Shown: in pieces, positions 1 through 6,338 of the stretch
Layout of the letters: every line of letters starts with the position of its first letter
Numbering within the stretch: position 1 is the stretch's first letter
From: JAWLBW01 sp041687475
GTDB lineage: Bacteria > J088 > JAWLBW01
Direction of reading: 5' to 3'
Length of the DNA stretch: 21,176 nucleotides
NCBI GenBank assembly: GCA_041687475.1
Contig: JAWLBW010000042.1
Coordinates: 1-21,176, forward strand
The notes under the pieces: model-generated
The model's database searches: none
Seen by the model: only the letters and a program-made list of their open reading frames with translations
Told to the model about the DNA's origin: nothing
Program-made: the position numbers and the translations under genes

Positions 1-96
1 CCGATGGACCAAGCCGGCTGCAGCCATTATTGCATCCGTTGAAAGGGCAAAAGCGAGCCTGAATAGTTGGGTCACGAATTAATCAAACGGGACACT
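1..96. other. Left-flank sequence, possibly the end of an insertion sequence
   Basis: No gene is visible here. The dispersed repeat found in full at 9728-9978 and 12217-12454 starts abruptly in mid-element at about position 97. The sequence just before it (about 68-95) reads, on the minus strand, as a GTGTCCCG-type terminus followed by an AT-rich stretch and TGACCCA. This resembles the ends of some insertion sequences. The idea is that an IS end or a deletion removed the left half of the repeat. No transposase is present in the window, so this stays a weak suggestion. Confidence 0.25.
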
Positions 97-215
97 AGGC
101 CTCCGCTAAATGACCCTTTTCGGGCTCAAAATGGTCGCTTTAGGCGTCATAATTGCGGCCGAAAGTGGGTAAAGTCTCCTGTTTCCAGTCGGTTAGCCAG
201 GTCCGACCCCCGGGG
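97..215 (+). repeat. Dispersed repeat, copy A (5'-truncated)
   Basis: About 119 bp closely match the right halves of two longer copies at 9728-9978 and 12217-12454, all in the same orientation. Shared blocks run from GGCCTCCGCTAAATG through TCATAATTGCGGCCGAAA and CCTGTTT to GGTCCGACCCCCGGGG. The left half, including the hairpin seen in copy B, is missing. The right edge coincides with the point where integrase homology begins, so this copy marks a recombination or insertion junction within intI. It has no coding capacity of its own. Confidence 0.85.
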
Positions 216-219
216 CCCC

Positions 220-607
220 GGACGCCATCAACCACTTGGTTCCCGACAGGCGCGAGAGCACCGCCTGGGCTTCCTCTCGGGTAAACACGACCGGAAGGCG
301 CTGGGGCCGCTTTGCCCGGGGAAACTCCAGCTCGTCTTCCAACGGCTTTTCCAGCACATGGGCGTAGAGAAAGAGCAGGGCGGCCAGGGCCTGATTCTGG
401 GTGGAAGCCGCGACCTGCTGCTCCGAGGCCAGGTGTGCGAGAAACGCCTCGACCTCAGCACGCCCCATATCTCGGGGGTGACCGTTTTCCGTGGAAGAGG
501 ATGTATCGCCGCGCCCAATGCAGGTAGGCCTGCTCAGTGCGATAACTCAAGTGGCGTACACGCAACTGATCGCGCATGCGGTCGAGTAGCTTCGGCTTGC
601 CTTCCAT
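220..607 (-). pseudogene. intI: Integron integrase remnant (intI), frameshifted and truncated
   Basis: Reading the minus strand from ATG 607-605 gives MEGKPKLLDRMRDQLRVRHL, then SYRTEQAYLHWARRYILFHG and a frameshift. It continues in another frame as HPRDMGRAEVEAFLAHLA and on to VFTREEAQAVLSRLSGTKWL before homology stops. These are hallmark N-terminal and early core segments of the IntI branch of tyrosine recombinases. The frameshift is one extra base near 481. Homology ends at about 220, where the dispersed repeat starts. Roughly 126 of the usual ~320 residues remain, and the catalytic R-H-R-Y residues are absent. The protein cannot recombine cassettes. Its orientation, divergent from the gene array on the plus strand, is the canonical integron layout. 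Identification is firm, and inactivity follows directly from the sequence. Confidence 0.88.
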
Positions 608-644
608 ATGGCCCTGCGGTATAAACAGGTTAACGGAGCATGCC

Positions 645-763
645 GTCTAACACCCGGCTGTTCGCAGGATATACCCTCTGTGAAAGATCGCGCGGAAGGA
701 TGTTAGGCTGCAGATCTGCAGTTTTGTAAGACGGCGCTTCGGCCGTCGAATAGGAAGTTAGGC
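645..763. other. Putative attI / first recombination-site region of the integron
   Basis: This non-coding stretch lies between the integrase start and the first cassette gene, where attI is expected. It holds one RYYYAAC-type box (GTCTAAC, 645-651) and two identical GTTRRRY-type core sites, GTTAGGC at 702-708 and at 757-763. Between the two cores lies a perfect 6-bp hairpin (GACGGC 730-735, GCCGTC 742-747). The span 645-708 could be a short attC and 757-763 a second crossover point. Which core is attI proper cannot be decided by eye. Confidence 0.5.
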
Positions 764-787
764 GGGTTCGACTATAGTACGGAAGAC

Positions 788-1891
788 ATGGAGCTAAGCA
801 CAGCCAAGGTAAAAGGCCGGCTCGGCATGAACTATGTTGAACGGGTCGCACTCGAGACCGGATGCAAGCCGATTCCTATACCCGAGGATCTTGATACTGG
901 CATTGATGGCTTTATCGAGTTTGTGGGGAACGAAGCAGGCCTGGTCGCCTTCCAGGTCAAGCGAGGTGTTTCGTTCTTTGACAGCGGAGGAGCGAAGCAC
1001 CAGGCTGACGCTCGTCACCTTCGTTATTGGGAGAGCTATGTGCTCCCTGTCATTCTGATCCTCGTGCGCGAGGACGGGTCAGAGTCGTTCTGGATGGATG
1101 TTCGGCAGCACGTGCGTGACAATCCGTCCGTGCTGGAGCGGGGCCCATTTGTGCTTCGTCCGCCTCGAACACAACGATTCGATTCTGCGGCGCTCGGGGG
1201 TGCGGTTCGTGCATTGGCACGGCCATATCATTTTAGTGATGGAGTGTCTGCGCTTAGCGACGCGGTCGCGGAGACAAGGTCGTCAGCATTGTCCTTGCTA
1301 TATCGGTTCAGGATGGAACGGCGGACCCCGTTCTGCGTGGCCGCGGCTCTACGGTCAGAAGAAAACCAAGACACACTTTCAGTTCTTTGCGATTTCTACA
1401 GTCGCTATATGTGCCACCCGGAGACTTCGTTCGGTGCACCTCAAGAGCTATCCGCGTACGCCAGGACGCTGCTTCGTGATCTGCCTCGCTCGCAGCTCCT
1501 GAATATTCTCATCGCGTTCAACGACAACGACGAATACGGCGAATGGGCCGGTGCCACTGAAATTCATGGGATGCGCGAAGAGGAAATCTGGGACCGCTAC
1601 GCCGTTATCGAACGAGGTACGGTTCAGCAGGGCATTGCTGAAGTTGTAAGAGCGGCGGCCTCACCCGAACAGCTTCTGTCGATTGTGACCGACTCGAGCG
1701 TAACCCCGGGGCAGCGAAGAGCCGCCGTCGCCTTGTTCGGATATCTTGGCTACACTTGCGAGGTTCGCACTATCGACGAGATTCTCGCCAATGAAGACGA
1801 CGGGCCGCTCTGCGCGCTGCTCATCTGGCTTCGGCACTGGCTGTCCATTGAATCCCATGTAGAAAACGACGACGGAGAAGAAACTGGCTAG
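788..1891 (+). CDS. DUF4365-type PD-(D/E)XK nuclease-fold protein (cassette gene)
   Basis: This 367-aa protein is the first gene after the integron recombination region. A GGAAG ribosome-binding site (781-785) lies just before the ATG. The N-terminal ~130 residues fit the DUF4365 pattern: a helix with E18 and E23, then LDTGIDGFIEF with D40, the strand AFQVKRG with Q56 and K58, and a YW / PVILILV / FWMDV continuation. D40...Q56-x-K58 matches a PD-(D/E)XK core in its Q-x-K variant, so DNA cleavage or binding is plausible. The remaining ~230 residues are mostly helical and I do not recognise them. They may sense or bind a partner. The following HEPN-like gene is close, with no attC between them, suggesting they travel together. 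The fold call is from motifs; a defence role is inferred from family habit and position. Confidence 0.7.
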   Translation: MELSTAKVKGRLGMNYVERVALETGCKPIPIPEDLDTGIDGFIEFVGNEAGLVAFQVKRGVSFFDSGGAKHQADARHLRYWESYVLPVILILVREDGSESFWMDVRQHVRDNPSVLERGPFVLRPPRTQRFDSAALGGAVRALARPYHFSDGVSALSDAVAETRSSALSLLYRFRMERRTPFCVAAALRSEENQDTLSVLCDFYSRYMCHPETSFGAPQELSAYARTLLRDLPRSQLLNILIAFNDNDEYGEWAGATEIHGMREEEIWDRYAVIERGTVQQGIAEVVRAAASPEQLLSIVTDSSVTPGQRRAAVALFGYLGYTCEVRTIDEILANEDDGPLCALLIWLRHWLSIESHVENDDGEETG

Positions 1892-1942
1892 CCAGCGAAT
1901 GGATCGCACGGGCTTGCGCCCGCTGTTCATTCGCAAGAACGC
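1892..1942. other. Palindrome and hairpin between the DUF4365 and HEPN-like genes
   Basis: The stop codon region contains the perfect palindrome CTGGCTAGCCAG. It is followed by a nested hairpin: outer arms GCGAATG (1898-1904) and CATTCGC (1928-1934), inner arms CGGGC and GCCCG around a TTGC loop. It lacks RYYYAAC and GTTRRRY boxes, so it is not a recognisable attC. It also lacks a T tract, so it is not a standard terminator. It may be a degenerate recombination site or an mRNA structure between two co-transcribed genes. Confidence 0.4.
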
Positions 1943-1984
1943 TTGGCCGATTACGGTGTAAACGTCACAACCTCCATAGATGAG

Positions 1985-2662
1985 ATGCACCCAGAGCTGA
2001 GAAACGTTGCAGAGCACATGAAGGACTTGGGGCTAGGTGCGTTAACGCATGCTATGCGGCTATCCCTCTATCACGATCAGAATAACCCGCATTGGGGCGA
2101 GTTGTCCGTTCTTCACGGGGCTCACGCGGCCGAGATCCTAATTAAGGCTAGAATTGCCGCAGAACACCCTCTCCTCATTTTCGCCGAGCTTCCACGGACA
2201 ACCCAGTCTGGGGGGCAGGTGCTGGCCTTCGAGGATCTTATTCAAAAAGGCCGGACCATTGAGTTCCAGGACCTCCCAGAGAGACTCTGGGCAACAACTG
2301 GGCAGCAGCTCTTTGAACCACTTGTCTTTAGAGCATTTGGAAGGCTAAGGAATGCAATTCAACATTTTGCCTCCCCGACTGGCAATCTCTCTGCGCGAAC
2401 ACTGGAGTTTGTGTTCAAAGTGCTCGATCCTTTCCTGATTGAGAATTGGGGCCTCTACGCAATTGACTTCAATGAAGAGTTTGGCGATCACTACGAACAT
2501 ATCCTTGACACACTCGTCTCTTGGAACTTGAGGCCCCGGCTCTCCCCGACGGCTGCAGAATACTGGCAGTCGCCAAACTTCCGCCCGGGACCTGACGCGC
2601 CACCTGGATATGCGGCTTGGTTTACCGAAGAGATGAGCCGAGCTGGCAAACCAATTGAGTAG
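1985..2662 (+). CDS. HEPN-like protein with an R-x4-H motif (cassette gene)
   Basis: The ATG at 1985 gives 225 aa. An in-frame TTG at 1943 would add 14 residues, and neither start has a clear ribosome-binding site. The helix LSVLHGAHAAEILIKARIA resembles the first conserved helix of HEPN proteins. The downstream LRNAIQHF holds RNAIQH (R122-H127 from the ATG), which fits the R-x4-6-H catalytic motif of HEPN RNases with the favoured polar residue after Arg. HEPN proteins commonly act as RNA-cleaving toxins in toxin-antitoxin and abortive-infection systems. No nucleotidyltransferase antitoxin is adjacent. The upstream partner is the DUF4365 protein, and an attC follows. The HEPN assignment rests on motif and helix pattern, so the fold is likely but unproven. 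Confidence 0.6.
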   Translation: MHPELRNVAEHMKDLGLGALTHAMRLSLYHDQNNPHWGELSVLHGAHAAEILIKARIAAEHPLLIFAELPRTTQSGGQVLAFEDLIQKGRTIEFQDLPERLWATTGQQLFEPLVFRAFGRLRNAIQHFASPTGNLSARTLEFVFKVLDPFLIENWGLYAIDFNEEFGDHYEHILDTLVSWNLRPRLSPTAAEYWQSPNFRPGPDAPPGYAAWFTEEMSRAGKPIE

Positions 2663-2730
2663 AAAGCGGCTACCTGACTTGGCGTTATGAACATGAGCGC
2701 AGCCCCAACCGACGGGTGGCACGTCACCTT

Positions 2731-2825
2731 TCCTAACACTCGACTCCATGCGGACGGCGGCCTCTAGGCAGTCTGAGAAGGTCTGGCGCTTGTAGAGCCG
2801 CCGCCGGTGACCCGGAACGTTAGGC
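2731..2825. other. attC recombination site of an integron cassette
   Basis: The 95-bp site runs from TCCTAAC (R'' type, 2731-2737) to GTTAGGC (R' type, 2819-2825). Its ends are complementary apart from the first base. Inside, GCGGACGGCGGCCTCTA-like and TAGAGCCGCCGCC arms form an imperfect palindrome, as expected for the folded attC hairpin. The left half closely resembles that of the site at 8932 (CCTAACAC...GCGGAC.GCGGCC), so both belong to one attC family. It closes the DUF4365/HEPN cassette. Confidence 0.82.
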
Positions 2826-3042
2826 ACCGTCACCAACTACATCGTGCTCGGACTCGGCGGGCAAGGTGAATCAGCGAAGGTCTAACTTTCACGCTGTGTC
2901 AGCTTCAGGGGGCAAGGTCACTAAGCATTCGCTGCAGGGCCGTCGGTCCTAATAGGCCTTGCCATGTGGTCAAGCCTTAGCCTGAACCACCCACACGAAA
3001 CTATACTTTACATGGAGACTCAAACATGCGGGCACTCGACCA
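2826..3042. other. Cassette leader without a gene
   Basis: No ORF of note is seen. A GTCTAAC box occurs near 2880 but no GTTRRRY partner follows. A GGCAAGG/CCTTGCC pair brackets about 2913-2966 with a long loop. Together these could be a decayed second attC, but the evidence is thin. Confidence 0.3.
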
Positions 3043-3639
3043 ATGATGAAAGACTACAGTCTGCGCCGAAAAAGAGATGACTTTCTCGCGTGGGTCGAGC
3101 GATGGTGCACGGAACGCGTATCTCTCGATGGCGTTCGGCATCTGTTGACGAGGGATCGCGAGGCGAAACGCTTCGTGGAAGAAGTAATGCCGATCTACTT
3201 TTACGTGAAGCGCGAATACCATGATGCCGTGATAGAGATTGAATTGACCGGAGAGACGGGTACTCCGGATGCAAAAGTTTTTAGAGAAAATGGTGAGTGT
3301 CTTGAGGGGATAGAGGTTGCATCCGCTTTCGATACTGATGATCACCTGATACGCGCGAAACTCGCCAAAGGGTTGCGGCTTTCAGAGTGGTACACGGACC
3401 TGCTTTCGCGGTCAGTGCCTGCGTACGTGGAGGTGATTCGGAAGATACTAGAGAAGAAGGGGATCGCCCGTCATGAAGAGAACACAACCTTGCTAGTAAT
3501 GCTGAATACCGACCTCATTCAAGAGGAGGAGCAGTTCACGGCGATTACAGGAGAAGTCCGCAAGGTTGTACCGCCGCACCGATACAGACGACTCGTGCTC
3601 ATGGACCATGGCGGCCGGTACTTCGCAAGCCTTCTATGA
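3043..3639 (+). CDS. Uncharacterised 198-aa cassette protein
   Basis: I do not recognise this family. The protein begins MMKDYSLRRKRDDFLAWVER, is soluble, and has no signal peptide or membrane segment. The middle part, VIEIELTGETGTPDAKVF followed by LEGIEVASAFD, has the order of a PD-(D/E)XK-like core: an acidic residue after P, then a strand ending E-V-x. The usual Lys is replaced by Ala, so it could be a degenerate nuclease fold or a coincidence. It lies between the attC at 2731-2825 and the weaker attC-like site at 3713-3794, which fits a one-gene integron cassette. No ribosome-binding site is evident before the double ATG. Unknown small proteins are typical of integron cassettes. Confidence 0.6.
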   Translation: MMKDYSLRRKRDDFLAWVERWCTERVSLDGVRHLLTRDREAKRFVEEVMPIYFYVKREYHDAVIEIELTGETGTPDAKVFRENGECLEGIEVASAFDTDDHLIRAKLAKGLRLSEWYTDLLSRSVPAYVEVIRKILEKKGIARHEENTTLLVMLNTDLIQEEEQFTAITGEVRKVVPPHRYRRLVLMDHGGRYFASLL

Positions 3640-3712
3640 GTGGAAACGCTTCACATGATTCGTGGCGGAGCGGCATCGTTAGCAGCAAGCGGGTCGCCTC
3701 AAGCCTAATACC

Positions 3713-3794
3713 AACTCGACCGGACACCAACCATAGCAGGCACTCCTTGACTATGCGATGTCCTGGTTGGCGCCAGTTACCGTCGCCGTTAAAC
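3713..3794. other. Probable degenerate attC site
   Basis: The span runs from GCCTAAT (near-consensus R'', last base deviating) to GTTAAAC (R'-type GTTRRRY, 3788-3794), about 82 bp. Internal arms CCAACC..ATAG and CTAT...GGTTGG can pair with bulges, as can GGACA with TGTCC. Position (74 bp after a cassette gene) and length fit attC, but the terminal boxes are poorly complementary. This is weaker than the sites at 2731 and 8932. Confidence 0.45.
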
Positions 3795-3820
3795 CTGTTT
3801 GTCGCTAGGGTCAAAACTAA

Positions 3821-3991
3821 ATGGACAACTTAATCGATGTAGCCAAGGCAGTATTGGAACGTTGGGACGACCTCGTAGTGGGGGAATACAAAGCGCCAAC
3901 TAAACCGAGTGAACCCGTCGTAGCCCATGTGACTTTAAACTTGCGGTCTTTGCCACCGTCAATTATGCCTCATTTGCCGCGTTCGCCGTAG
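3821..3991 (+). CDS. Small 56-aa ORF, phage-like N-terminus, probably a remnant
   Basis: ATG 3821 gives MDNLIDVAKAVLERWDDLVV and ends at TAG 3989-3991. The opening resembles the start of small phage-borne proteins that begin with a helix ending in ...AV..RWD. After about residue 35 it becomes proline-rich and unconvincing. The second half, in another frame (stop codon TAA near 4012), encodes a hydrophobic tail LAVFATVNYASFAAFAVAFM, which looks like a transmembrane helix. A frameshifted or fused remnant of one or two small genes is as likely as a real peptide. It starts 26 bp after the attC-like site. Confidence 0.3.
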   Translation: MDNLIDVAKAVLERWDDLVVGEYKAPTKPSEPVVAHVTLNLRSLPPSIMPHLPRSP

Positions 3992-4049
3992 CCTTCATGT
4001 TCTTTGCAAAATAAGCCGAAGCCACGCGGACGGCGTCCGGCTTTGCAAT
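3992..4049. other. Hairpin upstream of the Argonaute gene
   Basis: A perfect CGGAC-GGC-GTCCG hairpin lies at about 4027-4039, flanked by AAGC and GCTT that can extend the stem across a bulge, followed by TTTGC. It could be a weak terminator insulating the pAgo operon, or a fragment of an attC arm, since the good attC sites in this window contain a similar GCGGACGGC motif. No promoter was identified. Confidence 0.35.
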
Positions 4050-6338
4050 GTGGTAGGCTTAGAAGAATTGCCGCGTCGTCTTCATGGACCCGGAACGCTG
4101 GAAGCCCAAGAAAGGCACGCGCATGACCAAAGAACGGCCCGAGTTTTGCCAGTCTTCCTGAACGCATTTCCGCTCAAAGTCCCCGATACGGAGCTTGAAG
4201 TCCTCCAGGTACCCTATGACAAGGAGACGCTGGATGGCCTTCGCGCGCAATACGGGTCAACGCATCCTTTTCGTCGCCAGGGCGACAACATCCTGATCTT
4301 TTCCGCGGATGGCGTGTTCCCCACATCCGGCACGCCGCAGACAATTGCGCTGAAGGAAGATTTCGGTATCTTCTGCTTTTTGGTCAAGGACGGCCTGACA
4401 AGGCATCTCGCCGGCATGGGCCGCAATCCCTTCGGCTTTACGCCCATCGAATTGGTAAGCACAAAGCCGGACGACGATCTTTTGATACCGATTCTCGGTG
4501 ATGCTTACCCGTTTAAGGTTTGTGCCAAGTACACAATTGACACGCGCATCGTTAAAGGCCAACCGTGCCTCGTCATTGACTGTACGACGCGCCGGGTACT
4601 CAAGGAGAACGGCCTGTATTTCCTGAACGCCGGCTTCGATCTTGTAGGCCGTTACGTTGCCACTGATCAGGAGGGCGGTTACCGCAAGTCCCTGGGGTCA
4701 GTGAGCGAATGTAATGGGGAAACGCTCAATGTCACGCGGCCTGACGGTGAGGTCGTTCATGTCAATGCGAAAGACGTGTACCTTGAGGCAAGCCGAGTAA
4801 ACTTCGACGATTACATCCTGCATACCCATGGCCGGAAAAAAGACGCCATCGTCGAGCTTATCCGGCAAGCTGTCTCCGCATTCAACGGCGGCGAGAATAA
4901 GAAGGCCCGCATTCTCACGCTTAAGAATTACATTCAATCGAGGATTATTGCTCTGATCGACGGGACGCGCATTGAGATTGAGGATTGGCCGGACATACAG
5001 AGCGAGTGCGGGCAGATGCAAAAGCCGGTGTTCGTCTTCAACGACAACGGCGAGGCCGATTGGGCTGAGAAGGGTCTCACGCAGTACGGCCCTTATACGA
5101 AGCGCACCTTTGATAGAAACGACCCGTCAATCTGCGTGATCTGCGCCCAACATGACAAGGGTCGTGTCGAGCAGTTCGTAAGAAAGCTCCTGAAAGGTAT
5201 TTCCAACAGCAAGTATTTTAGAAGCGGCCTCGAAGGCAAGTTCACGCTCGGAACCAGCCGCGTTGAAGTGTTCACGATTGCGACCGACAGCGTGGACGCC
5301 TACAAAAACGCTATTGAGGGCGCGATACGAAAGAAAGCCGATGACGGCGGACGTTGGGATCTGGCGCTCGTTCAGGTTCGGCAGTCCTTCAAGAAGCTCA
5401 AGGTCACGGAGAATCCTTACTATCTCGGCAAAAGCCTCTTCTTCCTGCATCAGGTGCCGGTACAAGATTTTACGATAGAGCTGCTGGGGCAATCCGACTA
5501 CTCGCTGGGATACTCACTTAACAATATGGCGCTAGCCTGCTACGCGAAGATGGGCGGCGTCCCATGGCTCCTCAAATCCTCTCCGACCCTTTCCCACGAA
5601 CTTGTAATCGGGATCGGCAGTGCGAATATCGGACAGGAACGCGGTGTTGACAATCAACGGGTCATGGGCATCACCACCGTTTTTTCCGGGGACGGCAGCT
5701 ATATCGTCTCAAATAGTTCGAAAGCTGTTGTACCAGAAGCCTATTGCGAAGCTTTGACTTCGGTTCTCGGTGAAACCATTGAGAAAATTCAGAAGCGTAT
5801 GAATTGGCAGAAAGGCGACACGATCCGCCTGGTCTTCCACGCACAAGTCAAGAAGTTTAACAGGGAAGAGATTCTCGCCGTACGGGCCGTCATAGATAAG
5901 TATCGCGAGTATCAGATTGAGTATGCATTCCTCAAGATCTCAGAGAATCATGGACTGCATATGTTCGACTCCGCGACGGCCGGCGTACAGAAGGGAAAGC
6001 TCGCGCCGCAGCGGGGAAAGACGTTCAAACTCTCCAAACATGAAATGCTCGTCTACCTGATCGGCCAGCGAGAGTTGCGTAATGACACGGACGGTCACCC
6101 TCGCGGCCTAATTCTCGATGTTCACAAGGATTCGACCTTCAAGGACGTCAAATATCTAAGCGCGCAGCTTCATAGCTTCGCCTCGCACTCCTGGCGAAGT
6201 TACTTTCCAAATCCTCTGCCTGTGACGATCAGCTATTCGGACCTGATCGCGAAGAATCTCGGATGGCTGAACCAGCTTCCGGGCTGGAACGACTCTGTTA
6301 TGATCGGAAAAATCGGACAGTCCCAATGGTTCCTGTAG
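4050..6338 (+). CDS. ago: Long-B prokaryotic Argonaute, catalytically inactive, RsAgo-like
   Basis: Numbering from GTG 4050 gives 762 aa. The start is uncertain: an in-frame TTG at 4146 would give 730 aa, and recognisable homology begins around residue 33. Order: N domain (~33-160), an incomplete PAZ-like segment (~205-255), linker, MID (~360-510), PIWI (~515-762). Spacing matches Rhodobacter sphaeroides Ago. The guide 5'-phosphate residues Y457, K461, Q472 and K500 are all present. PIWI has LVIGIGSA with G523 where the first catalytic Asp belongs, and LVFHAQ with A598 at the next Asp, so slicing should be lost. GITTVF.GDGSY and the C-terminal QWFL are also RsAgo-like. Predicted role: guide-directed recognition of plasmid or phage nucleic acid, with the effector being the overlapping downstream nuclease. 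It lies inside the relic integron array. Confidence 0.93.
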   Translation: MVGLEELPRRLHGPGTLEAQERHAHDQRTARVLPVFLNAFPLKVPDTELEVLQVPYDKETLDGLRAQYGSTHPFRRQGDNILIFSADGVFPTSGTPQTIALKEDFGIFCFLVKDGLTRHLAGMGRNPFGFTPIELVSTKPDDDLLIPILGDAYPFKVCAKYTIDTRIVKGQPCLVIDCTTRRVLKENGLYFLNAGFDLVGRYVATDQEGGYRKSLGSVSECNGETLNVTRPDGEVVHVNAKDVYLEASRVNFDDYILHTHGRKKDAIVELIRQAVSAFNGGENKKARILTLKNYIQSRIIALIDGTRIEIEDWPDIQSECGQMQKPVFVFNDNGEADWAEKGLTQYGPYTKRTFDRNDPSICVICAQHDKGRVEQFVRKLLKGISNSKYFRSGLEGKFTLGTSRVEVFTIATDSVDAYKNAIEGAIRKKADDGGRWDLALVQVRQSFKKLKVTENPYYLGKSLFFLHQVPVQDFTIELLGQSDYSLGYSLNNMALACYAKMGGVPWLLKSSPTLSHELVIGIGSANIGQERGVDNQRVMGITTVFSGDGSYIVSNSSKAVVPEAYCEALTSVLGETIEKIQKRMNWQKGDTIRLVFHAQVKKFNREEILAVRAVIDKYREYQIEYAFLKISENHGLHMFDSATAGVQKGKLAPQRGKTFKLSKHEMLVYLIGQRELRNDTDGHPRGLILDVHKDSTFKDVKYLSAQLHSFASHSWRSYFPNPLPVTISYSDLIAKNLGWLNQLPGWNDSVMIGKIGQSQWFL

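Noticed and set aside
67..624. 185-codon plus-strand frame over the left end
   Set aside because: It lies opposite the intI remnant and through repeat copy A; the protein has no family features.
2878..2970. Additional attC starting at GTCTAAC near 2880
   Set aside because: No GTTRRRY partner box follows within a suitable distance, and the inner arms are poor.
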